DNA of 64,000 nucleotides from Ahaetulla prasina. Taxonomy: Eukaryota; Chordata; Lepidosauria; Squamata; Colubridae. The notes below the pieces were generated by a model, which had not been told where the DNA came from, did not search any database, and was given only the letters and a program-made list of their open reading frames with translations. Below, in pieces: positions 12,217 to 22,917 of the stretch (position 1 is its first letter; every line of letters begins with the position of its first letter). The translations under genes were made by a program, and so were the position numbers. The DNA is taken from assembly GCF_028640845.1 (NCBI RefSeq), contig NC_080539.1, positions 368,051,233 through 368,115,232 of the forward strand, in the 5' to 3' direction.

Positions 12217-12802
12217 TAAAACCAAACTCTGCTGGGAAGTCTCTGAATTATAATTTCCTAGCACATAGACTAAGGCTGAGATTTATGTTATTAACCTCAT
12301 GTTTGAATTGGATGTATTGTATTTAGGTTCATTTGTACTATTTACAGTTACGAGTTAGTTCAACAAGACAGTCATAAAACTAATAAATCAAGTCCAATAA
12401 AAAGCAATAATTTTAAAACAATGTAAAATTGTGCTGGTTTGAAATACTGAACAAACGCATGTTTTCAGTCCACTCATTTCCTTGTGTTATTTTTGGTTAT
12501 CACGGGAAAAGCTAGAATTTATTTATTCAGGATGTATCAAACAGATAGCACTGGAAAGTAAAACTGGAGAAAGTTGAGGGCAATCACTCTTCCACGATCA
12601 AACCACAAGACTTCTGGTCCAGGAAAGTTAGCCTACATTTGTAATAGTAAAACACTGCCTTTTTAAAAAGAGAGAAACGTGGCAGCAGAAAAAACATTTC
12701 TATTTTCAAATTTTAATTTGGAACATGGATAACCTCATATGTGAACTTTAGCAGCATTAGGGAACTGCATGCATGCAACCCAAGGGAGATGCAGCATGTA
12801 GA

Positions 12803-12990
12803 GCCAGTATGGTGTAGTAGTTAAGGTATTGGCCTAGAGATGGTTTGTTCTAATCTCGCTTTAGGCATGAAAGCTGGTTGGGTAATCTTAGGCCAGTTAC
12901 TTTCTCTCAGCCCAACCTACCTCAGAGGGTGGTTGTTGTAGTGAAAACAGGAGGAGGGGGGTATTATATATATTTGCCACCTTATTTATA
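12803..12990 (+). mobile_element. tRNA-derived SINE (type t3)
   Basis: Starts AGCCAGTATGGTGTAGTAGT; has the GCTTTAGGCATGAAAGCTGG and TCTCTCAGCCCAACCTACCT blocks and an AT-rich tail. Old, about 190 bp. Confidence 0.6.
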
Positions 12991-13400
12991 AAAAATTAGG
13001 TGGAATAAATATCAAGAGTAAATAAATTAAATATTTAGCTGTTCTTTGGAATGCTAATCAATAATGTCTTCTGGCATCTCTTTTTCATCTTTCCTCCCAT
13101 TTTAGACACTCATAAGATGTGACTGACAGATGTTAATATTTAACATCACTCAGAAATCTTTCTGAACAAAAAATAATAATAATTTAAAACTAACAACCAC
13201 AAACTAATAATTGTTTCCACCCAACCCCTACCTGTAATAACTATTTCAGAGGGCTCCCCACTGAAAATCTATACTATGCTCTCTGGCAGCAGCTTTTTCT
13301 CTCCTTCACATTTCATGTTTGCAAGTACAAATGTTACTTTGCAAATGTAACATGTTAAGAAATCCTCAGCAAGTATTTGTTAAGTACACGCAAACACTTA

Positions 13401-13706
<306 letters not shown>

Positions 13707-15729
13707 CTAAGCAAAAACGTGTTATAAATCCAGTTCCTGATATATCCAATACTTTTTTGTGCCCAAAAACTTTGACTGGAAAAAAAAAAGCTTCAGTGGA
13801 GGCAAATAAGAAGTTTCCAAAAGACTGTACAGTTTTAACTTAAAATGAAAAATAAAAACCTATGAGAACTTTTCCATCAACTTAGAGGGATCCTACAGAG
13901 ATCCAGCACCACATTCCAACTTACAGTGCCTCTTTTAAAAGAGCATGCGGAGGGGGGGAAGAAATCAATGCAGCTGTTTGCTCAATTTACACTTAGCTTT
14001 AACTTTTTGATCTTGTCCTGCTACTCCAAGTATTTGAAATCAGTTTGTCTTCCTTAGTAAGTCCAAACTATTGTTTTTCCCTTGAGACCTAAGTCATCTT
14101 CAAAAGACTGTCCACGTTTGAAATCAAAATATCAGAATTGCTATTTTTTAGGGGTGTGCCATTGCTGAGCAAGAAACGACAGCTCCTGTTTCCAAAGTGT
14201 GGTGTGGAAAATCGAGACACGACTTCTGCTCTCACCACCAAGGTACAACTTGTCTGAAGGATCTTTCAGCCGTTGGGAAGCTGAAACCAAGTCTCTTTAA
14301 AGGAATTTTCAATACTGATTTTAACTGCGTCTTTTTCACCCTTGACAAAGGTTCGAGGCCTTCTGTATCTAGTAAGGGGCATCCTTCAACCACCTGGGGT
14401 CTACCTGACACATGATGTGTCACCCCACTGCTTCAGGTATCAAGGCAGGCAGGCAGTGCAAACCTTACTCAGTTTTCCCAGTACTACCGACCCACCATAA
14501 ACGGGGCAGGATGTGATTAAGATATCTTGAACAAGACTTCTTCAGATTAAGTAAGTTCCCTGGAAAAGGGAAAGAACTTCTAAGTTTTTTTTTTTTAATT
14601 TGGCAAAAATCTATACTTTAAAACCATCAATTCAGAAATCTAACTTCAGTAAGCACACTTCAAATTATTTATTAATACCTGGTTCTGGCCTTTCTTGCTG
14701 TTGGAAATAATAAGCTCCCCCTGTCTCTCTCACACACACACACTCTTTTAAAACTAAACATTAAAAAATGACCTCAGTAGGCCTAAGTGTCAAGAAGGCT
14801 ATTCCTAGTTCACAATAAAAAGAAATCAGCTCCTACTCTTAACAACTAGATTGTTCCCATAAATTCAGAAAGCAAGGCACATGTCAAACATGTGAGGAAC
14901 ATGTAAGTAAATCGACCCTATCTTCTTTCTTGAATGAGGCTTTTTTCAGTGTCCTTACCCCCGCCAATCAGATCAATATTAATACGAAAAGATGCCCTTA
15001 AACAGGGCTTACCTTTCCCCAAGTTTAAGGCAGCGAGCTATCCCTCTTTGCCGTAACCCAACTTAGCAGGAAATATAACTGCCCTCTAAAAAAAATAACA
15101 ATTCAATTAATGACTTTCTTTACAATTGAGTGAATGCTTTATTGAAATCAGTAAAGTTCCTTACATCCAAAATGCACACTTAACCCTAAAGACCTCCTTC
15201 AAAGGAGAATGCCCATTTTGTTTTAAAAAAACAAAACACTTGAGAAAATTTATAATACTTTTATCTTCCTGCAAAAGAGAGGCCCATTGAAGGAATTCTT
15301 AAAACTGAACATGCAAAAATAACCATTTGGTGCTTTTCTTTTCTTTTTTTTAATGATTGCTCATTGCTATCCATCCCATTCAGAAAAGAAAACAAGCTAA
15401 GGGGCTTTTTCGTTATATTTTTCTATTTCCAGGGAAAGGTTTGTCTCGTTCAAGAAGGGCTATTAAATAGGCATCTCCCACATAAAAAAGGGGGGAATAA
15501 TTGCAATTTTCCCCCCTCCCTGCACAAACAGCACCTACAACGTATGAAATTGGAGGGCAAGTGAAAATATTGCCTTGCTAAGAAAGGTCTCTTTTTCCCC
15601 TCAAATTAAGGGGGTTCAATTCACAGACCACCCAAAAAAAATCCCTTTTTCCCCCCCTCAGCACACACATATACACACCGCCCACCTTTCCCAAATAATC
15701 CCCCCCCCCGCGACCTTCCTGTCACTCAC
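13707..15729 (-). other. STK11: Inferred 5' UTR intron of STK11
   Basis: On the minus strand a pyrimidine-rich TTTTTGCTTAG acceptor ends at 13707, 15 bases before the ATG. Possible donors lie at 15729 (GTGAGT) or near 15832 (GTGAGA) inside the CpG island. The interval is AT-rich, carries many stops and looks intronic; a CT/CA simple run lies at about 14697-14745. An unspliced leader of more than 2.3 kb is the alternative. Inference only; no transcript evidence. Apart from the exon, I see no gene or known repeat here. Confidence 0.5.
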
Positions 15730-16054
15730 TCGCCTGAACGCCGCGACAAGGACGGGCTTCTCCCCAATGTGAGGGGGGGGTCTTCCCTAAAGGCTCCCCC
15801 ACACTTCAAGAAAGAGAAGGCCGCGACGTCTCACTCATCTGAGAGACAGATAAGACAAGGCAGGCAGACCCGGGAAAAGGAGCCGCTCTTCTCGCAGGCT
15901 TCCCCTCCCACGAGCCTACGGAGGGAAAAAGGGGTCGCCTCCCCACCTAGGTGCAGCGCTGAGGGCGGGGGGGCTGTTTGCTCCCCTTCGACCCCCCAAC
16001 GTCAAACCAACGTCGCCCTCTCCTTGCTCTTGCTGCCGCCGCAGCTAACACGCC

Positions 16055-16066
16055 GCCGCCATTTTG
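16055..16066 (-). promoter_or_regulatory. YY1-like downstream promoter element
   Basis: The minus strand reads CAAAATGGCGGC, the YY1 initiator-proximal motif. Its orientation agrees with transcription toward STK11. Confidence 0.6.
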
Positions 16067-16124
16067 TTTACCTCCCCCCTCTTGCCCCCCGCGCCCTCAT
16101 TGACGCTCAACCGACTCCTCCCTC

Positions 16125-16134
16125 GCGCATGCGC
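16125..16134. promoter_or_regulatory. NRF1 site
   Basis: Palindromic GCGCATGCGC matches the NRF1 consensus, typical of housekeeping CpG promoters. It lies between the CCAAT box and the YY1-like element. Confidence 0.7.
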
Positions 16135-16531
16135 GCGCGACAACAACAACGAGGGGGAGGGAAAAGAAGGCGGAGCGGCGCCCGCCAGCGAGCGAGGAGA
16201 CCCCCCCCCTCCCCTCGTCGCTCGTTCTTCTTTTTTTTTTCCCACCCGGCCTTCGCCTCCCCACTCCTTCTCTGATTGGCTCGAAGGGGTCCTCTGAGGC
16301 GGTTCCCCTCATCCGGAGGAGAGGGCGGTGACTGGACGAGGGCGGGAAGGGGGTGGGACTTGACCGAGGGAGGTGGAGCATAGGGGGAATACCGGTCGGA
16401 GAGGTGGGGTTGGAATGCAGTAATGGAGGGGGGGTTGTCATGGCGACGGGGGAGGCCGGCGCGCGCCGGAGATGCCTTCTCCAACCTTGTGCCCTCCGGA
16501 TTTTGTCCTGTGGCCAGTCGGATTTAGCAAT

Positions 16532-16630
16532 ATGGCGTCTGGACGATCAAGTCGTGTGGATGGCAGTGGTCGTAAAGACAGGAGCACTGTGTTCACACTA
16601 CTAGTTGAACCTCACACCTCCAGAATATGA
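16532..16630 (+). other. Short open frame divergent from the STK11 promoter (uncertain)
   Basis: ATG in CAATATGGCG opens 32 codons beginning MASGRSSRVDGSGRKDRS and ending at a TGA inside a duplicated block. It lies at the right edge of the CpG island, opposite in strand to STK11, so it may be a divergent-transcript start. Not recognised as any protein; could equally be chance. Confidence 0.2.
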
Positions 16631-17314
16631 CAAGTATGAACAAGATAAATGCCAAAGCCCACTGCAACTACATAGCAAAAAAGGCTCTAAAAGTAGTAAA
16701 CCTAATTTTACGCAGCTTCTTTTCCAAAAGCTCTACACTACTAACTAGAGCATACAAAACATTTGCCAGACCTAGAATACTGCTCATCAGTCTGGAACCC
16801 ACACCACATCTCTGACATAAATACAATAGAACGAGTCCAGAAATATTTTACTAGAAGAGTTCTTCACTCCTCCGAAAACAAAAAAATACCTTATACCACC
16901 AGGCTTGAAATCCTGGGATTAGAAAATTTACAACTCCGTCGACTTCAAGATGACCTGTGTTTAATGGTCAAAATCATCTACTGCAATATCCTTCCTGTAA
17001 ATGACTACTTCAGCTTCAATCGCAATATTACAAGAGCAAAAAATAGATTCAAGCTTAATGTCAACCGCGTCAAACTTGATTGCAGAAAATATGACTTCTG
17101 CAACAGAGTTGTTAATGCTTGGAACTCATTACCTGACTCTATAGTCTCTACTCAAAATCCCAAAATCTTCAACCAAAAACTGTCTACTATTGACCTCACC
17201 CCATTCCTAAAAGGACTATAAGGGGCGTGCATAAGAGCACAAAAGTGCCTACTGTTCCTGTCCTATTGTCCCCTTTATTATATCAAATTAATATAGCTAG
17301 AGCATATTCTTTAC

Positions 17315-17319
<5 letters not shown>

Positions 17320-17400
<81 letters not shown>
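17320..17400. repeat. (AT)n microsatellite, left run
   Basis: About 80 bp of AT dinucleotides preceded by a short CATA run, in the LINE-F 3' UTR. Confidence 0.95.
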
Positions 17401-17404
<4 letters not shown>

Positions 17405-17470
17405 TTCTGAGGTTTTCACGGGTGTTTGTATGTAGGTCTTTGGTTGTTCGGGTTTTCTCCCGTGTAAAAT

Positions 17471-17590
17471 TGGAAATGTCTTGGCAACGTTTGACAAAGT
17501 CTCATTCGTCATCTTCAGGCTTCAGCTTCGTGCTGCAAGCTGAAGCCTGAAGATGACGAATGAGACTTCGTCAAACGCTGCCAAGACATT

Positions 17591-17594
<4 letters not shown>
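17471..17594. mobile_element. Inverted Penelope-like fragment with hammerhead-like motifs
   Basis: Two 58-bp arms (17471-17528, 17537-17594) with 2 mismatches and an 8-base loop. Each arm, read outward from the loop, has CTGAAGA, a potential stem II, then AAACG, which matches the hammerhead motif of Penelope-like elements except that one G of the GAAA core is missing in both arms. Confidence 0.55.

Positions 17595-17595
<1 letters not shown>

Positions 17596-17656
<61 letters not shown>
17596..17656. repeat. (AT)n microsatellite, right run
   Basis: About 60 bp of AT dinucleotides directly after the foldback. Confidence 0.95.
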
Positions 17657-17658
<2 letters not shown>

Positions 17659-17879
17659 TTCATATGTTTTTTTACTTATGACAATGTTTGTGTATACTGT
17701 TGTGAAAAAATGAAATTAAAAAAAAAAGATCATACTAAGAATATTATGAGATGTTAGGAAGCGCTGCATGTTACACATAAAGTCCCTGAGCATGCTCACT
17801 AGATCACCAGATGAGTCAAATGATGCTAAGTGATGAAAGAACTCATTCAGAATAATAGAATAGAAGAATAAAGCTGTAA

Positions 17880-18521
17880 TGCTCTCTACATGGGGCTCCC
17901 CTTGAAGAGCACCCGGAGGCTCCAACTGGTCCAGAATGCAGCTGCGCGGGTAATAGAGGGAGCTACTCGTGGCTCCCATATAACACCTCTCCTGCGCAAG
18001 CTGTACTGGTTGCTGGTGGTCTTCCGGGTGTAATTCAAGGTGTTGGTTACCACCTTTAAAGCAGTCCATGGCATAGGACCGGGCTATTTACGGACCGCCT
18101 ACTGCCACCAATAGCCTCCCATCGACCAGTGCACTCCCATAGGGAGGGTCTCCTCAGGGTGCCGTCAGCCAAACAATGTCGGCAGGCGACCCCCAGGGGG
18201 AGAGCCTTCTCTGTGGGAGCACCTACCCTCTGGAATGAGCTTCCTCTGGGGTTACGATTACTCCCCAACCTCCGGACCTTCCACCGTGAACTCAAGACTT
18301 TTCTGTTTCACCACACAGGGCTGGCCTAATACACTTCGATTTTTAATTGGGGTTTTTATCATTTCTTCTTATAGTTTTAAATGGGGTTGGCCAAATTGAA
18401 TAAGATTTTTAACGATTTTTTAATTCTATTTATAAAATTGTTTTATGTTGGCTGTAAACCGCCCTGAGTCCTTCGGGAGAAGGGCGGTATAAAAATAAAA
18501 TAAAATAAAATAAATAGAATT
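17880..18521 (+). mobile_element. L2-like LINE 3' end
   Basis: Encodes the C-terminal LINE protein (VHSHREGLLRVPSAKQCRQ; AFSVGAPTLWNELP) and the 3' UTR ending GGGAGAAGGGCGGTATAAAA, then AAATA repeats. 5' truncated with frameshifts. The tail resembles that of SINE t1. Confidence 0.8.
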
Positions 18522-18839
18522 AGTGGGAGCCAGGCAGTATCCAAATGCAATAAATTAAATAAAAATAAGCAGCATTAAAAACTGTTAAACGTGATTATAC
18601 AAACATGATTGTATTCACTATAAGCAAGTGTGATGTTCAGACAACTCATGGTTTATTGCTTGTGTGAAACCGAGCACTTAAGTCTGTATGACGTAAGTAC
18701 ATTGTGATTAAGTTTAACCATGAGTTTGACTAATTCCTGGAAATGTAACTTACTTGATTTTAATGACTTTCAGATAATTAAGGATGGATGCACCCCTATC
18801 TACAGTAGCCCTATCCCCTAGTGCTGCCACATCAATTAT

Positions 18840-20003
18840 CCACACTTTCTCCTTTTCAATTAGTTATATCTGGTGTATTATCTGGTGGCATTTAAATTTG
18901 GAAATTTCGTAATATTTTAACCTGCTCATTCTCGACTATTTTTTAAACACTTATCAATTTTTCATTACTGGCACATGATAGTTTTTTTACAGATGTTCCA
19001 ATAAATCATTTTGGCAACTGTGTACTCATTGTTTAGAATCACTTTGTGCAATCTTCTTGCACAAGCTGAAGTACTGTTTCTTCTGCTTCTTTGCACAATC
19101 TGCACTTTGAATCATTTGACATTTTTTTCCGGTTCTGGCTTTGATGGCATTAGTTCAAACAGCTTATTCTTGCACAACCCATATCAAGCCTTCAGTTTCT
19201 TTGTTGTTGTTGTTGTTCCAGTTGTAAACCACTGCCTTGCAATTTTGTATTTTTTAATGATAAAAATCATTATTACGATTTGTCGTACAGTCAGCCAAAT
19301 GTTTAGCCTGGATTTGACATTTTTCTGCATCTATCAAATCTTTGCCAAGGGCCTGAGATAGCCAGATGTTGTATGATGGACTTAAACAGCGGTTCTCAAC
19401 CTGTAGGTCGCGACCCCGTTGGGGGTCGAATGACGATTTGCCAGGGGTCGCCTAAGACCATCGGAAATATGGGAAGTATACTTGTGAGTCGAAGAATCAC
19501 GCTCCAATGGTTGACTCCACAAGCCAGCTGCAGGCTCTTCAAATTGCTAGCCAAATTTGGCTTCAGGCACGATGAATTGAAAAAGAGAGAAATCTTTGCT
19601 CTGATGTCTCCGTCTCAAGCCAGCTGTAATCACTCCCAGTCGCTAGCCTAATCTGGCTTCAGGCACGATAAACTTAATAGGGGAGGAGTCTCCGCTTTAA
19701 TGCCTCCGTCCTCAAGGCAATCGCAAGCAGTTCAGATCGCTAGCCAATACGGCTTCAGGCGCGATAAATTCAAAACAAAAATAATTTTACGGTTGGGGTC
19801 GCCACATCGTGGGGAATTGTATTTAAGGGGTCACAGCACTATAAAGGTTGAGAACCACTGGTCTTAAAGGTCTTGCTGCAGGATGACAACTATTCCAAAC
19901 AAAGCTGCCTTTTGCAATTGACTGGTGGGGATTTTGTCAATGCCGATGGTATTCGAGTGGTGTTGCTTTGGGATTATACACCCAAACTGCCTATTGCTAG
20001 TGG
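18840..20003 (-). mobile_element. R4/Dong-like LINE remnant, interrupted by a hAT element
   Basis: Minus-strand reading around 19870-19990 gives [20 protein letters not shown], an R4/Dong-type C-terminal signature. Related pieces lie at 6630-7420 and 20891-21177. Decayed; split at 19387-19860. Confidence 0.5.
19387..19860. mobile_element. hAT non-autonomous element (474 bp)
   Basis: CAGCGGTTCTCAACCTGTAG start and GGTTGAGAACCACTG end, with an 8-bp duplication GACTTAAA/GTCTTAAA (19379-19386, 19861-19868). The interior contains three tandem-like blocks around CTAGCCAAATTTGGCTTCAG. No transposase. Confidence 0.85.
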
Positions 20004-20005
20004 TA

Positions 20006-20205
20006 CGGGTAGTCCTCGACTTACGACCACAATTGAGCTTAAAATTGATGTTGCTAAATGAGAAATTTGTTAAGTGAGTTTTGCCCCATTTTATGACCTT
20101 GCTTGCCACAGTTGCTGAGTGAATCACTTCAGTTGATAAATTAGCAACACTGCTGTTAAGTGGATCTAGTTTTCCTGTTGGGTTTGCTTGTCAGAAGGTC
20201 ATAAT
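20006..20205 (-). mobile_element. Family A MITE, truncated
   Basis: TA then CGGGTAGTCCTCGACTTACG; broken after GCTTGTCAGAAGGTCA by a CR1 fragment. Confidence 0.7.
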
Positions 20206-20209
20206 TATT

Positions 20210-20482
20210 TTCCAAAGCACCAGAAGGCAAAACGAGAAAGAATGGATGGAAACTAATCAAGGAGAGAATTAAGAACCTGGAATTAAGGAGAAACTTCCTA
20301 AACAGTGAGGACAATTAACCAGTGGAAAGGCTTGCCTTCAGAAGTTGTAGGTGCTTCATCACTGGAGGTTTTAAGAAGAGACTGGACAGTCACTTGTCTG
20401 AAATGGTACAGGGTCTCCTGATTCAGTAGGGGGCTGGACTAGAAGACCTTCAAGGTCCCTTCCAGCTCTATTCTGAGTCTAA
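20210..20482 (+). mobile_element. CR1 LINE 3' end
   Basis: Codes for the CR1 terminal peptide (NGWKLIKER-type region and DSHLSEMV-like end, with frameshifts), then GGGGGCTGGACTAGAAGACC and TTCCAGCTCTATTCTGAG. Confidence 0.8.
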
Positions 20483-20484
20483 TA

Positions 20485-20888
20485 GAGGTAGTCCTTGACT
20501 TACAACAGTTCATTTAGTGACCGTTCAACGTTACAATGGCACTGAAAAACGTGACTGATGGCCATTTTTCCCGCTTATGACCGTTGCAGCATCCCCACGG
20601 TCACATAATTTACATTTGGATGCTTTGACAACTGACTCACATTTATGTCGGATTGCAGTGTCCCAGAGTCATGTGATCCCCTTTTGCGACCTTCTGGCAA
20701 GCAAAGTCAACGGCGAAGCCAGGTTCACTTCACAGCCGTGTGACTAAATTCAAGAACGGCAACGATTCACTTAACAAATGCGGCAAGAAAAGTCGTCGAA
20801 CGGGGCAAAAACTCACTTAACAAATTTCTCACTCACTTAGCAGCATGAATTTTGGACTCCATTGCGGTCGTCAGTTGAGGACTACCTC
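20485..20888 (+). mobile_element. Family A MITE, complete
   Basis: GAGGTAGTCCTTGACTTAC ... GTTGAGGACTACCTC, TA on both sides (20483-20484, 20889-20890). 404 bp. Confidence 0.85.
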
Positions 20889-20890
20889 TA

Positions 20891-21177
20891 CTTGGCCATG
20901 TTTGTAGTCGGTCAATATGGTCTTCCCGCAGAAACTAGACACATGGTCCGCTGTTTCTTCAGCTTCTTTGCAGAGGTGGCATTTCTGTTGCTGTCTTCTC
21001 CATTCTGGCTTTGCGTGCATTTGTTCTTAAGGTTTGGTCTTGTGTAGCCAGAATGAGCCCCTCTGTCTCTTTCTTCAATTTTCCTGCTCTTAGTCATTGC
21101 CAGGTCTTATGGTTACCTGATTTATTGTTATTATTATTATCATTCACTGCACAGTCAGCCAGATGTTTAGACTCTAG
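20891..21177 (-). mobile_element. R4/Dong-like LINE remnant (continued)
   Basis: Minus-strand reading in shifting frames suggests a Cys/His-type region (CHLCKEAEETADH-like) and ends in ATT-rich sequence before CACTGCACAGTCAGCC. Same decayed element as on the left. Confidence 0.45.
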
Positions 21178-21185
21178 ATTTGGCA

Positions 21186-22093
21186 CCGAGGTGGGATTCA
21201 CTTACCTTCCCTACCGGTTCGCAAATGTGAGCATGAGTGCACATGCGCAGTAGTTGCACATTGCGTCCGGGCAGATGGGCAGAGCCTCCTGCAGTCGCTG
21301 CAGAGGTGGGTTTCAGCAGGTTCTGACCAGTTCTGGAGAACCGGTAGCGGAAATTTTGAGCAGTTCGGAGAACCAGTAGTAAAAATTCTGACTGGCCCCA
21401 CCCCCATCTATTCTCTGCCTCTCGAGTCCCAGCTGATTGGGAGGGAATGGGGATTTTGCAGTATCCTTGGATTGGGGAGGGATTGGAGATTTTACAGTAT
21501 CCTTCCTCTGGAGTGGGAGGGAATGGAGATTTTACAGTATCCTTCCCCTAGATCGGGGAGGGAATGGAGATTTTACAGTATCCTTCCCCTAGATTGGGGA
21601 GGGAATGGAGATTTTACAGTATCCTTCCCCTGGATTGGGGAGGGAATGGAGATTTTACAGTATCCTTCCCCTGGATTGGGGAGGGAATGGAGATTTTACA
21701 GTATCCTTCCCCTGGATTGGGGAGGGAATGGAGATTTTATAGTATCCTTCCCCTGGATTGGGGAGGGAATGGAGATTTTACAGTATCCTTCCCCTAGATT
21801 GGGGTGGGAATGGAGATTTTACAGTATCCTTCCCCTGGATTGGGGAGGGAATGGAGATTTTATAGTATCCTTCCCCTGGATTGGGAGGGAATGGAGATTT
21901 TACAGTATCCTTCCCCTGGATTGGGGAGGGAATGGAGATTTTACATTATCCTTCCCCTGGAGTGGGGTGGGAATAGAGATTTTACAGTATCCTTCCCATG
22001 CCATACCCACCAAGCCACGCCCACCAAGCCATGCCACGTCCACCAAGCCACACCCACAGAACCAGTAATAAAAAAAATTGAACCCCATCACTG
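21186..22093. mobile_element. Composite hAT element (C and B types) with expanded minisatellite
   Basis: Flanked by a perfect 8-bp duplication ATTTGGCA (21178-21185, 22094-22101). The left part is C-type (GGTGGGATTCACTTACC); from about 21305 it is B-type (CAGAGGTGGGTTTCAGCAGG) ending ACCCCATCACTG. Most of the length is a 14-unit 41-bp tandem array. Confidence 0.8.
21445..21992. repeat. 41-bp minisatellite, 14 units
   Basis: Unit GGGAGGGAATGGAGATTTTA plus CAGTATCCTTCCCCTGGATTG, with few variants. Because 41 is not a multiple of 3, the apparent 198-residue open frame cycles with a 41-residue period (three units). It is a repeat artefact, not a gene. Confidence 0.95.
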
Positions 22094-22639
22094 ATTTGGC
22101 ATTTTTATTACAGTTCATCACACAGCCAGCCAGATGGTCAGACAGGATTTGGCATTATTGCGCCTGAAAAAGATGTTTGGGAGAAATTCTTTCAAAATTA
22201 ATCCCAGTTTGCCTATGAGAAATATTCTGTTCAATCCTCCAATTCAAAAAATAATTTTAAAAAAATCAGGAAAAAGAGGAAGAAGTACTATCTTTATGTC
22301 TGATGCTGAAAGCTGCTGTCAACCATAATACGTATAAAACCCCTTCCTTTTTCATATTCCTCTGACCTGTTTTTCTGATCTGTAACCCTGATCACTAAAT
22401 TTAGCAGGTGTGAAACCTCAGCAATGCACCCTGGCTGAGCTTCAACTTGGCTTTTGAAGATGCTTTCCTGGGGCAGGTGGGTGGGATCTTCTTGTGGCTT
22501 TTTCATAACTGCAGGACCGGTGGGCTAAAAACCAGTTTGGAAAAAGGCAAGAAGGAATTTTGCTTTATTAGGGCGAGCGAACACCTGCTCTTGCTGCCAG
22601 AAACTGTACAGATGTGCTCATGAACGCGTTCATCTCCTT

Positions 22640-22860
22640 CCAGCAATTTAAAGCATAGTTGAAAACAGAGAGTGAGAGAATCCTGGGCTGGCAGACCCAG
22701 ATTGCAAAACTCACTAAAACCTCTGTCTGGGAGGAGGTTTCGAAGTATTTCCAGTAGGAGTACCAGATTCTGTAACAGCTTTGTTCCCTATGCCATCCAT
22801 CTGGTAAACTCGCAAGATTTGTTTCTCTCGCCATCTTCATGTATACATCCGAACTAGAAG
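22640..22860 (+). mobile_element. LINE C-terminal fragment (unclassified)
   Basis: Reads RRFRSISSRSTRFCNSFVPY then AIHLVN, the conserved end of CR1/L2/Rex-type LINE proteins. Very short; the rest of 22102-22640 shows nothing recognisable. Confidence 0.5.
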
Positions 22861-22917
22861 TGTGTTGTTTCCCCATTTATATATGTGGATATATAGTATC
22901 CTGTTGATACCATACGT

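Larger units (their letters stand above)
15640..16560 (-). promoter_or_regulatory. STK11: CpG-island promoter of STK11
   Basis: GC- and CpG-rich block in AT-rich surroundings. In minus-strand order it has a CCAAT box (16275-16279), a perfect NRF1 site GCGCATGCGC (16125-16134), then CAAAATGGCGGC (16055-16066), the YY1 arrangement usually found just downstream of a start site. This order predicts TATA-less initiation near 16070-16110, transcribing leftwards into STK11. The long plus-strand open frames here are GC-skew shadows. Confidence 0.75.
16647..17725 (+). mobile_element. LINE-F (CR1/L2-group) 3' portion
   Basis: Open frame 16763-17221 encodes the C-terminus of a non-LTR reverse-transcriptase protein (LEYCSSVWNPHHISDINTIE, later NRVVNAWNSLPDSIV). 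5' truncated; the 3' UTR carries long AT runs and a foldback, and ends in A-rich sequence next to the AAGAT duplication. Same family at 25540-26150 and 43670-43797. Confidence 0.8.
16612..17870 (+). repeat. Block X, copy 1, split by a LINE-F insertion
   Basis: About 170 bp (16612-16646 and 17726-17870) matching, in inverse orientation, the contiguous sequence at 46322-46470. Copy 1 is interrupted by LINE-F, flanked by AAGAT (16642-16646, 17726-17730). The copies also share the start of an adjoining CR1-type tail. Confidence 0.75.

Noticed and set aside
15769..16484. Several 110-170 codon frames in the STK11 CpG island
   Set aside because: Pro/Arg/Gly-rich shadows on both strands of a GC-rich promoter.
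17227..17512. Repeating YIYIYI frames
   Set aside because: Translation of the (AT)n microsatellite.
21472..22094. 198-codon and 96-codon open frames with repeating WRFYSILPLDW motif
   Set aside because: Direct translation of the 41-bp minisatellite; no start context or non-repeat part.
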